Shown here in pieces: positions 36,081-49,437 of a stretch of DNA of 64,000 nucleotides. The stretch is from contig NC_045131.1 in NCBI RefSeq assembly GCF_007655135.1, positions 2,480,001 through 2,544,000 on the forward strand, read 5' to 3'. Source of the stretch: Punica granatum. Taxonomy: Eukaryota > Streptophyta > Magnoliopsida > Myrtales > Lythraceae. The notes beneath the pieces were generated by a model that searched no databases, was not told where the DNA came from, and was given only the letters and a program-made list of their open reading frames with translations. How positions within the stretch are numbered: position 1 is the stretch's first letter; each line of letters starts with the position of its first letter. Made by a program: the position numbers and the translations under genes.

Positions 36081-37580
36081 TCAGATGCCTGAGGGCTGCC
36101 TTTGATATGGTCTATGAAGTTTAATTTATTGCAGATTATTAACGTCAGTTCTGCAAGTGTTTCTAGGTGAAGTTTCACCCCAGAGATCGATACCATCTCT
36201 TTAGAGTGAATGGATTGTGCTTTTATTCTGGGAGAGAATTGTGGTCGAATGCGAAGCAATCCAAAGATATTTCAGTAACATTGGAAGAGAAAGGAAAGCA
36301 TTACGACTGTTTAAATCGGTTTATGTAGTTCTTGAAACATGCAGAGCCTCGACGGTTCAATTCCGATAGTACAATGAATATTAATCTAGTTAAGAAGATA
36401 TAAATTATAATTAATCGAAGCATCATAAGGTAATGAATATCTAAGGGAATACAAGCATCAGAGAATGGACATTCCGTCCTTGTGCTTCCTGAGAAAATAA
36501 GAAACAAGAATACAGGTCGGAGAGTTCTTGGATGATGGGAGGTAGGTGTGCAAATTCTGTTTTCAAAGCATATTGACCTTTCTAAAGTAAACATATCGGG
36601 ATCCCGGGGGACGCAGCGACTTGCATTTTGTTGAGGCGAACAAGCTGTATAATAATTCCCGATCACGTACGCTTGATCTTTCTTTTTTGTAAGGCCGTGG
36701 ATTCATTCCGCGAGCTCTCAGAATTTGCATTTCCTTGCACGGTGGGAATACTTATCCTGGACCGGCTACCTATGCATGGAATGCACGATTCTCGATCTGG
36801 TGGTCCGGAGAGTCGACTCGTATTATCATTTAGAGGCGACAGTGATAACTGTAGCAAATTCACCGGAACTGAACAGGAGCCTGATTTAATCCTCAAACTA
36901 CAGCACTAACCAGTAGACCTTTCAGCCAGGATACCAACTAAGCTTGCCTCAGAGACTGAAGTACAAAAAGGCTTGTTTTGTCGCTCGTGTCACTCGTCTT
37001 GGAAAATTCATAGACCGAACCATAAGAACTTGTTTCTAAGAAAACCGAAGTTCTAGCTTTCGAAACAAATTTACTGCGAGCCTTGACAGCATGTCTTGAC
37101 GGCGTGCTATTCATTACTTTACTTTCGAAACAAAATTACTGCAAGATCATCTATCACAGCGTGAAAACTTTTCGTGTTCTTTTATTTTCTTTTTTTGGTT
37201 ATATTAGATAATAGGCCCATGGGCCGCAAATGAGGAAAAAAAAACAAAAACAAAAAACAAACTGTCAGCCGTTAGCCGTTAGCAGATGCAAACAAAACAC
37301 GAACCATCGGATTCGGGCTGTCGCTCCTAACTGAACTGGGCCGAGTTTTCAAGCCGGCCCGTCAAAGGTCCAAGACGACCATTCTCTCTCCTCTTCGGCT
37401 CTTCCCTCTCTCCTCTCTATCTCTCTCTCTGCGCCCTGTGAGCTGAACGGAGAGGAAGCGTCCCGAGTTTAACGTCGGCTCTGATTCGGTGGGGGAATCC
37501 CGCGGAGCCCTAGGACCCACCGGAAGAGCTGAACATGCACTAAAGTTCTCAAACAACCTAAGTAAGCTCCGACAGCAGAC
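36081..37580. other. VIRILIZER upstream spacer
   Basis: No gene recognised. The sequence becomes CT-rich (about 37380-37440) just before the VIRILIZER start and presumably contains its promoter and 5' UTR. The small open frames around 36300-36900 occur on both strands and lack family similarity. Confidence 0.5.
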
Positions 37581-40500
37581 ATGGGCAGACCCGAACCTTG
37601 CGTGCTATTCGCCCAGACATTCGTCCACCCCCACCTCGACGAGTACGTTGACGAGGTGACTTCCCGCCGTCCCTTTGACGTTTTTCCTCGCCTACTTGTT
37701 CATCTGTTTCATCACAGAACCTCTAATGTTATTGAATGAACTCTCTTGAAAGCTTTCTCAGTTCAGTTTCAGCTGCTGCTCACTGTGTTAATTTCGAGCA
37801 ATCGTGATGTCTTACTTTCTCTTAATCTTCCGTTTGGAATGGCATTTTGTTTCTGTCTTCAGGTGCTGTTTGCTGAACCCGTAGTCATCACTGCCTGTGA
37901 GTTTCTCGAGCAGAGCGCACCCTCGGCTTGTCAATCTGTAGCACTCGTCGGGTATGTGCTCCTTTTACTACTGCAATGTAAAGTTCGAAACTTTATGTCG
38001 CATTCGCGGTCTTTGATTGTGGGAAAAAGTCCTTTTAAACCATAGGACTGAAATTCCAATTCCTCTATGCAGGGCAACTTCACCTCCATCATTTGCTGTG
38101 GAAGTGTTCGTTCAATGCGAGGGCGAGACAAGGTTTAGGCGTCTCTGCCAGCCCTTTTTGTATTCTCATTCTTCTTCAAATGTGCTCGAAGTCGAGGTAC
38201 CAAGTGATCAAGCACCACCAAATTGCATTGCAAAATTTTAATGCATTCATCTTTTTATTGTTTGATCCATGAGTTGCTACTGCAGGCTATAATGTAGGTT
38301 TTAGGAATAGTCAATTCACAGATTAGCTGTTTGAAGAGCCATAAATTTAGCTGAAAGTTTGATCCCTTTTTGGCCTGATCATAGTCGCAGATGCAAACTT
38401 CTTGTACAATGTTGCTTTTCTTATCTGATTGGACCAATCTGTGCAGTTGCTCGCTGGTTTAGTTGCTACCACATCTCCTTGTTACTAAGACTAATTAAGG
38501 GGTTTATATTCAGGTTTCATAGGTTGTACTTTTTGCTTTTAAGAAGGATCTAGCCATATGCATGACTTCCCCACATTTGTAAAACATTTGCTGTTTGGCA
38601 GCAATGTATATACTGTAAATGCCTTATCAGATGTAGGTGCTAACTTGGCAATCTTTTATATTCTTTTTGTTTTTATTTTTTGTGCAGGCTGTGGTAACTA
38701 ACCATCTGGTTGTACGGGGCAGCTATCGCAGTCTAAGCCTAGTAGTTTATGGGAACACAGCAGAGGACCTTGGCCAGTTCAATATAGAATTTGATGATAG
38801 CTCTTTGACAAATATAGTTAGTTCGGTTGAGGGAAATCTCGAGGATCTTCCTTTGCCCCTACATTCTACTAATTTCACAAATGATGAATTCGTGTGCTCT
38901 CTGCACGCATTGCCTCAGTCTGTTAGTGTTCTGGACATATCTGTTGAGGTTAAGCAACTTCTGCAATTAGTACTAAAGATACTAGAAGTTGGGGAACATG
39001 GGGATGCCGCATCTAAGGTTGTGGGTGCTGTATTATCAGCTGGTTCTGCTTATATCTCTCATGATTTATCTAGCGCAATCATCAATCAGAAAACTCTTAG
39101 TTGGGGCAGATCCAAAGACAGCAGGGAGCTGCAAACAGCTATCAGTGAGTCCAAAAGAGAGCTTCTTGAGCTCTATAAAGTTGTTCAGCATGAATCAGGA
39201 GATATGCTGGCAGAGTCATCAATTGGATCCTCTTTACTTGAGAATGATGATCATCAAGTTACTTCAAAGCTTTTGGTAGATATGTTTCATCGACATTTCC
39301 AATTTGAAAATGATTCCCGTATTGTTGGACATCCCTCGCTCTCAAAGGTGAGTGGCTTTTCTTCTTCATGTTATGTACCTGCTGGAAATTATATTGGCTG
39401 AATGGGATCTGATTCAATGTTTCTGATTTCATATTGTTGATTATCAGAGCAAGAATGTCTTCTTGTGGTTGAGTGTGGCTCTTCTGCTGTGCTCTAGTAG
39501 AGAGAGCTGCTTTCACTTTGTCAATGAGGGTGGAATGGAGCAACTTACACGAGTATTCTGCCATCAATTGCAAAATTCGGCTGCTACTGTGTTGCTTCTC
39601 CTAGGAGTCATGGAGCAGGCAACTCGTCATTCAATTGGATGTGAAGGCCTTTTGGGTTGGTGGCCTCGTGAAGATGAAAATATCCCATTGGGTATAAGTG
39701 AAGGTTATAGTCAGCTGTTGAAGTTGTTACTGCAAAAGCCACGTCATGATGTGGCTTCCCTTGCAAGTTACGTTCTTCGCCGTCTTAGAACTTATGAAGT
39801 TGCATCAAGATATGAGGTGTGCTTTTATTGCTGTTACATGCTTGCTTGATGTCTTATAGATGTTCATTTGACATATGATTTCCTGAATTCTTCGATCCAG
39901 TATGTAGTTCTCTCTGTTTTAAGAGGTCTCTCCACTGACGGTATAGTTACCAGCACTTCCATGGATTTGCTTGCCAGTGCCAAATCTCAACTCAAGAATC
40001 TTCTGGTAAAGACTAATATTTTTCGGCATTTTGTACTTGATAGCTAGTTCTCTCCTTCTATCTCAGTCTCAAGGGAAATGGAGTTACTTGTAATACTGGA
40101 TTCTTGTTGTCTTGCTTTTGGGTTTTTACGTGGTATTAGAAGTTGTTTCTTAGTATTTAATACTGCTGAGCAGAAGCTGGTGAAGTCACATGGTCCAATT
40201 GAAGATCCTTCTCAAGTAGCTCGTGCATGCCAATCATTGATACTTGGTCAAAATGAAGGGTCGTTGTCATATAAAGCCACCAGTAGCTTGATCACTTGGT
40301 CAAGTTCTTTCCTTTTCAATTGGGACGTTGACTCGCATTTGCTGACCCTTCTCAAGGTAACTTATATATCAGCATTTTTATTTTATTTTAATTGGATATA
40401 GAATAGCAATTATTCTTCTACCACATGGAAACTTAGCAAATAGGTGTGAACTATGACGCCAAGGGAAGGAATTCAGTTGGTTAATTGCTACTCCTTTGAC

Positions 40501-43500
40501 TTCTTGGGTTGTGCTTGACCAAGAACATAGTTGGGCTCTAATTTGGTTGAAAATACCTATCCTCAACTTTTTGAGTTTTATGCATTATTGCTAACAGTTC
40601 TTAATTTTAATGCATGTATCAGAAATGATGGGCTTCTAGGCATTGTCCTTTGTAATATTTTATAGTTAAGGAGTTTTCTTATATAGGCGGGTCACTTTCG
40701 TTGGGTGGGAAAGTCATGGCCTTGGCCTCTATTTAAGGTTGCTAGTGTGGAAGGTTAAGAATTAACAGGTAAAATCTTTGGATGCATAGTTCAGTTATAA
40801 GTCTGATGTTTTGGGTTACTTTTCTCATGTATACATGTGCTCATTTAGGGCCACGAAGGCAATTGACCTTTGAATTAAGAATACTAGTATGCCACACCTT
40901 TTTTCCTCTCTGTTCTCTCTCTACTATCCATTCTGTCTAAACTAGGTTTCCTGGCTCTTCATATTTGCTAAGTTATCTTAATAATACTTAGTTGGAAAGC
41001 AGCACAGTTCTGCTCAGTTCCAACGCAGAGATCTTGTTTGTTATAAAATCTTTGAGTATTAAGTGAACCTTGTTGCTGGCAAAATTTCTTTTAGTTGGAT
41101 TTTAGATGAATTCTTTTTACTATGCATTGCTAATGTTGACTTTGATATATGGTGTAGGAGAGGGGATTTTTGCCTTTGTCTGCTGCATTGTTGTCCTCTT
41201 CAGAATTGCGTTCAGAAGTGGGACATACAATGTACTTATACATGGATATAACATTTTCCATTGGTGCAATAATTTTTTCACTGCTCCTTTCTCGTTCAGG
41301 TATAGTCTCTCATACCTCTGAGATAATTTTTCATCAATGTTGGGATTCTTTGGATTTACATTTATAATGCTTTGCAGGTTTACTTTTTCTTGCGCATCAG
41401 GCTGAACTTTCTGCCATGTTAATTCAGGCCCTTAAGGGTGCTGATTCTAAGAAAAAGGATGACTGCCTTCCACTTCGATATGCATCCAATTTAATATCTA
41501 AAGGTTTCTTCTGTGGGCCCCGTGAAGTTGGAATGATTCTTGAGATGCATCTTAGAGTGGTCAGTTTTAACTTTCTGAGCATGTTAGCAGTAAATTTCTT
41601 CTGTGTTTTCGCTTTTCTTTTTCATCTCTGATGACTAAATATGTTGGTTGCTTTCTTTATATAGATTAATGCGATTGATCATTTGCTGATATCGGCGCCA
41701 CAATCTGAAGAGTTTCTGTGGGTTCTGTGGGAACTTTCCGCCTTTTCTAGGTGAAAAGAACTTTTTAAATTGGTTCTTCTGGGCTTATAGAACGTAAGTA
41801 TGATACAAAACTTGGCTCATGATTTGCAGATCTGACTCTGGTCGTCAAGCCTTACTTGTTCTTGGACATTTTCCAGAGGTAAGATCTGGCAAATGTTGTT
41901 ATTTCCAATTGATGCCATATTTTGTACTTATTTAGCTGTCTGTTATGCTACTTGGTCCCTTTATCTGTTAAAACCTGATCTTCTGTTGCTTTTTAGGCTA
42001 TTTCAGTACTGATTGAAGCATTGCAGTCCGTCAAGGAACTAGAGCCTGTCGCAAAGACAACAGGTACCCAACATATAGAATGACGAAACTTAGCTGCTGC
42101 AAATAATATTTTGTTTATTTAATGGGTTAAACCTGGATGGAAATTGTCTTTTCAGGAGCTTCACCTTTGGATGTTGCAATCTTTCACTCAGCAGCAGAGA
42201 TTTTTGAGATCATTGTTACGGATACCATTGCATCTTCTTTAGGTTATGATAAACACACTTTTTTGTCCTTGATTTTTATTTCTATTTTTTGTATATCCTT
42301 TTCTGTACATGGATTTGCACCATTTTGGTTCTTTCACAGGCATAATTTGATCCGATACTGATGCCCAATTTTTCAGGTTCTTGGATTGGATATGCAGTTG
42401 ACTTGCACAGAGCTCTGCATTCCTCGTCGCCAGGGTCCAATAGAAAAGATGCTCCTACTCGGCTTTTGGAGTGGATTGATGCTGGGGTGGTTTATCACAA
42501 AAACGGGGCCATTGGTCTGTTGCGCTATGCTGCTGTATTAGCTTCAGGAGGAGATGCTCACTTAACATCAACTAGTATTCTAGTCTCAGATCTGATGGAT
42601 GTTGAGAATGCCATTGGAGATTCTTCTGGGGTTTCTGACCTTAATGTCCTGGAGAATCTTGGAAAAATAATCTCAGAGAAGACATTTGATGGAGTGGTAC
42701 TCCGCGACAGTGCTGTGGCACAGCTTATTACAGCAATTCGGATTCTGGCATTCATTTCTGAAAACTCCGTATGTCCTCACCTTGCTGTATGGTGCATAAA
42801 ATATCTTTCACCATTATATAATCTAATAGGCTCAATATACATTCTTTGTGTAGACTGTTGCTGCAGAGCTGTATGATGAGGGTGCCATCACAGTTGTGTA
42901 CGCAGTTTTAGTCAACTGCAGATTCATGCTTGAGAGGTCCTCAAACAGCTATGGTAAGCTAATACTTTTAAGTACATAAGCCAAAGGTCACGGCTCATTA
43001 TTAAATTTCTAAGATGATGCCTGAGTTTGATTTGACTCCTAGAATACCTGCTTTATTTGAAGTTAGCAAGCATCTCTGATACAGATGGTCAATTGTAGTA
43101 GCAAAAGCATGTTTCCTAGAAGAAGCAAAAGCAGAAATTGTAATCAAGAGTCATGTGGAATATGAATAGGAACGTTTGATGAATGAATGATATGTAACAA
43201 TAATTTCTCACATTTCTCTACTTTTTGAGCAGATTACCTTGTTGATGATGGAACTGAATGTAACTCTACATCAGATTTACTGTCGGAACGAAATCGCGAG
43301 CAGAGTTTGGTGGATCTCTTAGTTCCTTCCATGTTATTGCTGATCACCCTTCTGCAGAAATTACAGGTGCATTACGTTCAAACTTCATATGTTGATTCCC
43401 ATCTTCTCAAAATTCCTGGTTGGATATAAGACAAGTTGATCTGTTGCACTTGTTTCTATTTGATCTTAGACACACTGAATGTCTCATTTCTTTCTAGCAC

Positions 43501-46500
43501 CCCATTTCATCAGAATAAGATCCGGTTATTTTCCTGTAGTATCAGTAGTATAATGAAGGCAACAATATCAATAATTGATTGATACTGGATGCTTGTCAGT
43601 TAGGTTGAAAGTATTAACTTCTAAGAGATTGCAGTCTTCTGTGTGTGTGTGTGTGTGTGTTTCTTTCTTTTTTTCTTTTTTTTTTCTTTTTAAATTCTGA
43701 ACTAGCATATTATCCTTTCATCTAGAACTGACACATACTTTCTTTTTAGGAAGCAAATGAGCAGCACAGAAATACAAGGTTAATGAATGCGCTACTGAGA
43801 TTGCATCGGGAAGTAAGGTACATAAAAATCTTTTGTTGCGACAATCAGTAGTTTATGATGTTCATCTATTGAGTGGTTATTTTGATTGCAGCCCCAAGTT
43901 AGCTGCTTGTGCTGCAGATCTATCCTCTCCATATCCCGATTCTGCCCTAGGATTTGAAGCTGTGTGCCATCTCATTGTGTCTGCACTTGCTTATTGGACG
44001 GTTTTTGGGTGGACTCCTGGCCTCTTCCACTCCCTGTTAACTAATGTTGAAGCCACTTCCCTGATGGCCTTGGGCCCTAAGGGAACCTGCAGTCTGCTCT
44101 GTCTTCTGGTAAGCAGCCCCGAGATCTTTTGGTACATCAGTCAGAGTTAGGGGCACGGTTATTGGAAGTTCCATGGCCTTACTCCTGATCAAAGGATGAG
44201 TAATGTGGACACTCAATAGGTAGAAAGCGTCAGGGAAAGCAGAAAATACTGTTCTACTTGGCGTAATGCATACCCATTAAAGAAGTTCCCCTTTTGCTAC
44301 TTTATCCTGCTCTTAGACTACCCCCTTGATCTATCAACTGCTGCATCATTTTTCGGTATACCAAGATGTGTTTCAACTTTTATATTTCATTCTCATGTTG
44401 CTGCATTGATCTTTTAAGTGCAATTACTGACTATTCATTTGTTGGATCCATATGCACCACAAGAATGATTTGTTTCCTGAAGAAGGTGTATGGCTTTGGA
44501 AGAATGGCATGCCTTTATCGAGTGCCCTCAGAACTTTGGCTGTTGGGACAATATTGGGACCTCACAAGGAAAGAGAGGTCTCCTGGTATCTGAAGCCGGA
44601 ACATCATGAGAAGGTGCTTTCGCAATTGATTCCGCACCTTGGCAAAATTGCAGAAATTATCCAACATTATGCCATTTCTGTAAGTATATTTTTCTCATAT
44701 TATGTTGGAATTCTTCCCCTTAATCTAGTTGTGGAGGGTCGGGTTAGGTTGATAATAGATGCTTCCCTTACATTAATTCCATTTTTGATCACCTGACTTG
44801 CAACAGGCACTGGCTGTGATACAAGACATGCTAAGACTTTTTATCGTTCGTGTTGCATGTCAAAAAATCGAAAATGCTTCTATCCTACTCCGCCCAATAT
44901 TTTTGTGGATTCATGAGAATGTCTCGAACTTAGCATTTCCATCTGAAATCGATGCTTACAAGGTGATATACTTGAACAACTCCAACTTCTGTTTTGGGCC
45001 TCATTACATTTTTGCTCAACTCTTTCGAGCTGGAACTCATTCATGGACATTTTTTTTCCCTTCCAGATTTACAGATATCTTGATTTTCTCGCTAGCTTGA
45101 TAGAGCATCCACAGACTAAGGTTTCTTTCTCAGCTTCTATCTTTCTTACTCCTGCTTAACTTTTTTCCTCTTCCACTTTCTAGTCTGCTGGTTTTATGAG
45201 CTATTTCCCCATTTTTTATCAGGCTCTCTTGTTGAAGGAGGGAATCATTCAGGTTTTGGAGAAAGTCATGGAAAGGTGTTTGGATTCCCTTGATTTAGAA
45301 GGGAAAGAGTTTCCTGAGAACAATAATTCGGCTGATCTTGGTTTTACCGTGTTTAGTTGGTGCCTCCCTGCATTAGAGTCAATGTCACTGCTCTGTAGCT
45401 CTAGAAAACTACAATACTCTGGGAGAACTGATTTGTGAGTTCACTGCCTTAATCTGGATTGACGTCTTCTTTTTCTTCCATAAGAAATTTAAGCTCACCT
45501 GTTTCAGCTCCACTATTGATTAGGCAAAATCTCGATTTAACTGCTGGAGATTGTGGATTGATTATACCCTTCCTTCTCAAGTTTTTCCAGGTAACTGCTT
45601 CTCCCTCTACCTAACTTTTTATTTTTATTTTTATTTTTTGGCTTGAAGTAACATTCCTTCTTGTTATGTGACCCAAGTCATTTACGACACAAAATTATTA
45701 CTGTATAAATGACATGTTATATCCTAGGATGTATTTTTCTAGTTATTAGCACTTCTGTTAATATTAATCATCTTATTACTGCTGATGGAGAGCTTCCTTG
45801 CTTTCTAGGTCTTACCAAGAGGTAAAGAGTTGGTGGCTTGTGTCAGAGCTTTCAAAGAATTGGTTTCTTGCGCTGAAGGTCGCAAGGCTTTCTTGGACAC
45901 TTTCTCTTACGTCCACTCCGATGGTGAAGTGCATGAACAGAAGAACGTATGTGAAAGTAATCCAAATAATGAACCCAGGGGTTCACGGTGGACAAGGCCT
46001 CCCCCCTTGTTGTGCTGCTGGAAAAAGCTTTTTGATTCGTTCCTTTCGAAGGATGATCTCTCGACATCTTCAGTGGAGGCCATTGATGTATTGTCTGAAG
46101 GATGTCTGTCCTTCTGTAGAGATGGGAAAATGTAAGTGTGTTTCTGCGTCTGTTGGGTGCTTAAAATTGATTTTGTACGATATAGAAAGTTTATCATAAT
46201 GTGATGATGCGCATCCCTTGGCGCTCAGTTATTCAACAAACTTGATGTCTTATGGACCAGATTAAACTTGAGAGGCTTTGCTGTAATGAAGTATCTATTC
46301 GGGCTCTCGGAAGATGTAAACATGGGGGGTGATTCTCTCGAAGAAAACATGGATTACGTAAAGGCGGTAACTACTGTTTTGAATTCCAAGGTAAAAAGAC
46401 TCGTAAATTTACAAATTGCTTATTCATTGCCTGACTATTCTGTGTAAAACTAGCTGATAGTTTGTGTGAAATATAGGTTGCGGTGTCGGCAAACTCATTG

Positions 46501-48995
46501 CTAGGGCTACTGCAGAAACCTACTGGCACCGTTGATACGGCTGACATATTTTCCTCTGAAGCTCCTACTGCGCCATCAAATGACATTTTTTCTTCGTCAA
46601 AGATTAATCTGATGGGAGATAGGAGTTCTGACAAGTCTGAAGATTTCCTTAAGATGGGAGGACTTTTGGACAAGTTCCTGTGGGAGTGTCCAGAAAACAT
46701 GCCCGACAAGGGTGGAGCTCTTCCTGCAAAAAGGAAGCTGACATCGATGGAAGCCCTAGGAAGACGTGGCCGAGGAGAAAACTCACCCACAGACATCTCA
46801 GCCTCAAGTTCGTTTGCCCGTGGGTCTGGCCCATCTTCTGCACCCCCAGGTCCCACACGCAGGGATACCTTTCGGCTGCGGAAACCAAACACAAGCAGGC
46901 CACCCTCTATGCACGTTGACGACTATGTGGCGAGGGAGAGGAATGTTGATGGTGGAACTGATGTAATTGCGATTCCACGGGCCGGATCCTCAAGCGGGAG
47001 GCCCCCGTCCATTCATGTGGATGAGTTCATGGCTCGACAGAGAGAGCGTCAGAACTCTCTTACGACGGCAGTTGTGGGGGAGGCAGTTACCCAACTGAAG
47101 GCTTCAACTCCAGCTCTAGCTCAGAGTGGTGAAGCTGAGGAAGCGAGAGTAAGCAAGAAGGAGCTGAAGGCCACTACGGATCTAGATGATGATATCAATA
47201 TCGTCTTTGACGGTGAAGATTCTGAACCCGATGATAAGTCTTTATTTCCTCAGTTGGATGAGAACTTGAACCAGTCTGCCCCAGCAATTCTTGATCAGAA
47301 CTCTCCTCGTTCCATTGTTGAAGAGACTGAAAGTGACGTTCAGGAGAGCGGTCAATTCTCTCGTATGGGGACACCAGTGGGGTCCAACGCTGATGAGAAC
47401 AACAATGTTCAAAGCGAGTTCTCATCAAGGATGTCTGCTGCTTCACGTGTGGTGGAAAAGCGGTTGACCCGAGAACCAAGCATTACTTCAGAGAAGAAGT
47501 TTGATCAACCCAGTGATCAGAAGGATGCAATGGCAGCAAATAGCTCAGGTTTTTCAGCGTCCATGTATCCATCATCAGGACGGGGACGAACAGATTCAAG
47601 GATGAGCCCACAAATATCGTACCCAAAACAAAGCCCACAACATTCAGCGAGTAATTTGCCAATTGGTGGGGGACAACAAGGACCAGCCTATGACCAGAAA
47701 TATTTGCAGAGCCAACCACCTTTACCTCCGATGCCACCTCCACCAACATTGATGCCTCAGTCATCTGATTCAGTTCCTCCTCAATCTAACCTCATGATGG
47801 ATGGGCAGCAGGCTGTCCCTTCTCCATATCAGGTAATAAACTCTGAAACCCTATTGCTTTGGTCTCGGGGAAGGGTATTCAGTGTTAATCCCTTTTTTGT
47901 ATTTTGGGCAGGTTCCATCAGATTATTTACCTGTTCGACCACCGCTTCCTCCTACGCCACCCCCATTTTTGTCGAGTCCTTATAACATAAAACCTTCGAC
48001 CCTGCAACCTTCTCTCTATGGTCAGACAAGTGCTGGAACAACGGAGTTTGCCCAATCCTCTGCTATCCCGATTCCACATTCCATGGCAGGAACGAGAATT
48101 CCTTCCTATCCTCCACCTCAATTAATGACGCCAATGGTTTTTAACCGCCCGGCTTCTGTCCCGATGAACTTCTATGGAAGCTCGCCAATGGATAACCCAA
48201 CTGTTCAGTCGATGCATTCTCTTCCTCAGCTGCAGCCTCTTCAGCCGCCTCTTATCCCTCCACAGCCACCGCCACATCATATCAGGCCTCCAACTCAGTC
48301 TTCTTCACAGCAATCGGACCAAGGGTTATCTATGCCGAGCCCCGTTCCAGTGCAGGCGCATCTAATGCAGCCGCAGATGCTACAACAACAGCCTCAAGTC
48401 CCAGCAATTGGCAACGCCTTTTACCAATCGCAGCAGCCTGAGTCTTCACATGCTCAGTTGCGTCAACAAGGGCAGGTTTTGCCTCAGCAAGGCGAAGCTG
48501 CATCAAGCCAGCAGAAAGATTCGGGTGTATCACTGTCCGATTATTTCAAATCTACGGAAGATATCCAGGTACGGGTGCAGGCACTGCTAAAGAGTTGCTT
48601 AATGTCAAAGCTTATATATGTTTGATATGCGACTGCTTTGGTTGTCATTTGGCAGGCTTTGTTGAGCGACCGAGAGAAGCTTTGCCAGCTTTTGGAGCAG
48701 CACCCAAAGCTCATGCAGATGCTTCAGGTCTATTTCTCTCCTCGGGCAACTTCTTTACTTCCTTAAATTGTAGGTTAAACAAATTAGGCACGGTGCAATA
48801 GTTGTACGAGGAAAGAGAAAGAACCAGATAGATTTCTTTCTAAAGTTCTCAGTCGCAAACTTGTTAAATGATCATAATTCGATGCAGATTGCAGCCTTTA
48901 GTCCTTTGTCTGATCATCTGAATGTTCAGATTCCATTAACGATCTAGCTGATGTATGTGCTGATGGTTTAACAGGAAAGGTTGGGCCAGCTGTAA
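37581..48995 (+). CDS. VIR: VIRILIZER homologue, m6A methyltransferase complex subunit
   Basis: VIR is a large scaffold of the nuclear mRNA N6-methyladenosine writer, acting with MTA, MTB, FIP37 and HAKAI. The start at 37581, MGRPEPCVLFAQTFVHP, matches the plant family exactly. Exon 1 is 37581-37655, exon 2 37863-37951, and exon 3 starts at 38073 (ATSPPSFAVEVFVQCEGE). Later blocks are AVVTNHLVVRGSYRSLSLVV, LLLGVMEQATRHSIGCEG, WWPREDENIPLG, a helical-repeat body to about 46400, and a disordered C-terminal region. That region has RPPSIHVDEFMARQRERQ and Pro/Gln-rich runs at about 46480-48570. The last small exon, from 48975, ends ERLGQL. More than twenty exons are visible. Most but not all junctions were traced, and no disabling change was seen. 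A (GT)10 microsatellite sits in an intron at 43641-43660. Confidence 0.93.
43641..43660 (+). repeat. (GT)10 microsatellite in a VIR intron
   Basis: Ten uninterrupted GT units, followed by a pyrimidine-rich tract. Likely length-variable. Confidence 0.9.
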
Positions 48996-49437
48996 CCCGT
49001 AGAGGTTTTTGCTCTCGTGAAGTCGGGAGTTGGATCAGCTGCCGAGCTGAAATCCCTCCCCTCGACATGTTTCACCTCGTGTTCGTGAACTAGCCATGGG
49101 AGAACAATACGTACTCTCAAGAGGCTTGTTGCACTTGGAACTCATAGTGTTGTATGTCCATTATTGTCCATGAAACTTGTACATATGTACAATTTTGTCT
49201 CCAATTATCTAGAACTTCACGAGCCCATATTTGTACTATGCATACGTATTTATTTAGTCCGATGCCCCTGATATATATATACATATAGGTTCGTATAAAT
49301 ATATATACACGTGTAGTTGCTGAAACATTAAAATTGGGTCTAATTTGCAAGCGTAATCTCTTTACATATTTGAATTGGAAAGAATCATGTACATTCAGAA
49401 ACCCTAGAGGGATCTCCTAAAAACCTAAGTCATTTTA
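48996..49437. other. Convergent spacer between VIR and PUB
   Basis: 442 bases between convergent stop codons, containing both 3' UTRs and a TA-rich stretch (49270-49310). No gene seen. Confidence 0.6.

Noticed and set aside
41106..41321. Small membrane-like protein inside VIR
   Set aside because: Hydrophobic frames arise from out-of-frame reading of a VIR exon and its flanking intron.
46371..46892. 173-residue minus-strand open frame
   Set aside because: It is antisense to the long disordered-region exon of VIR, with no independent support.
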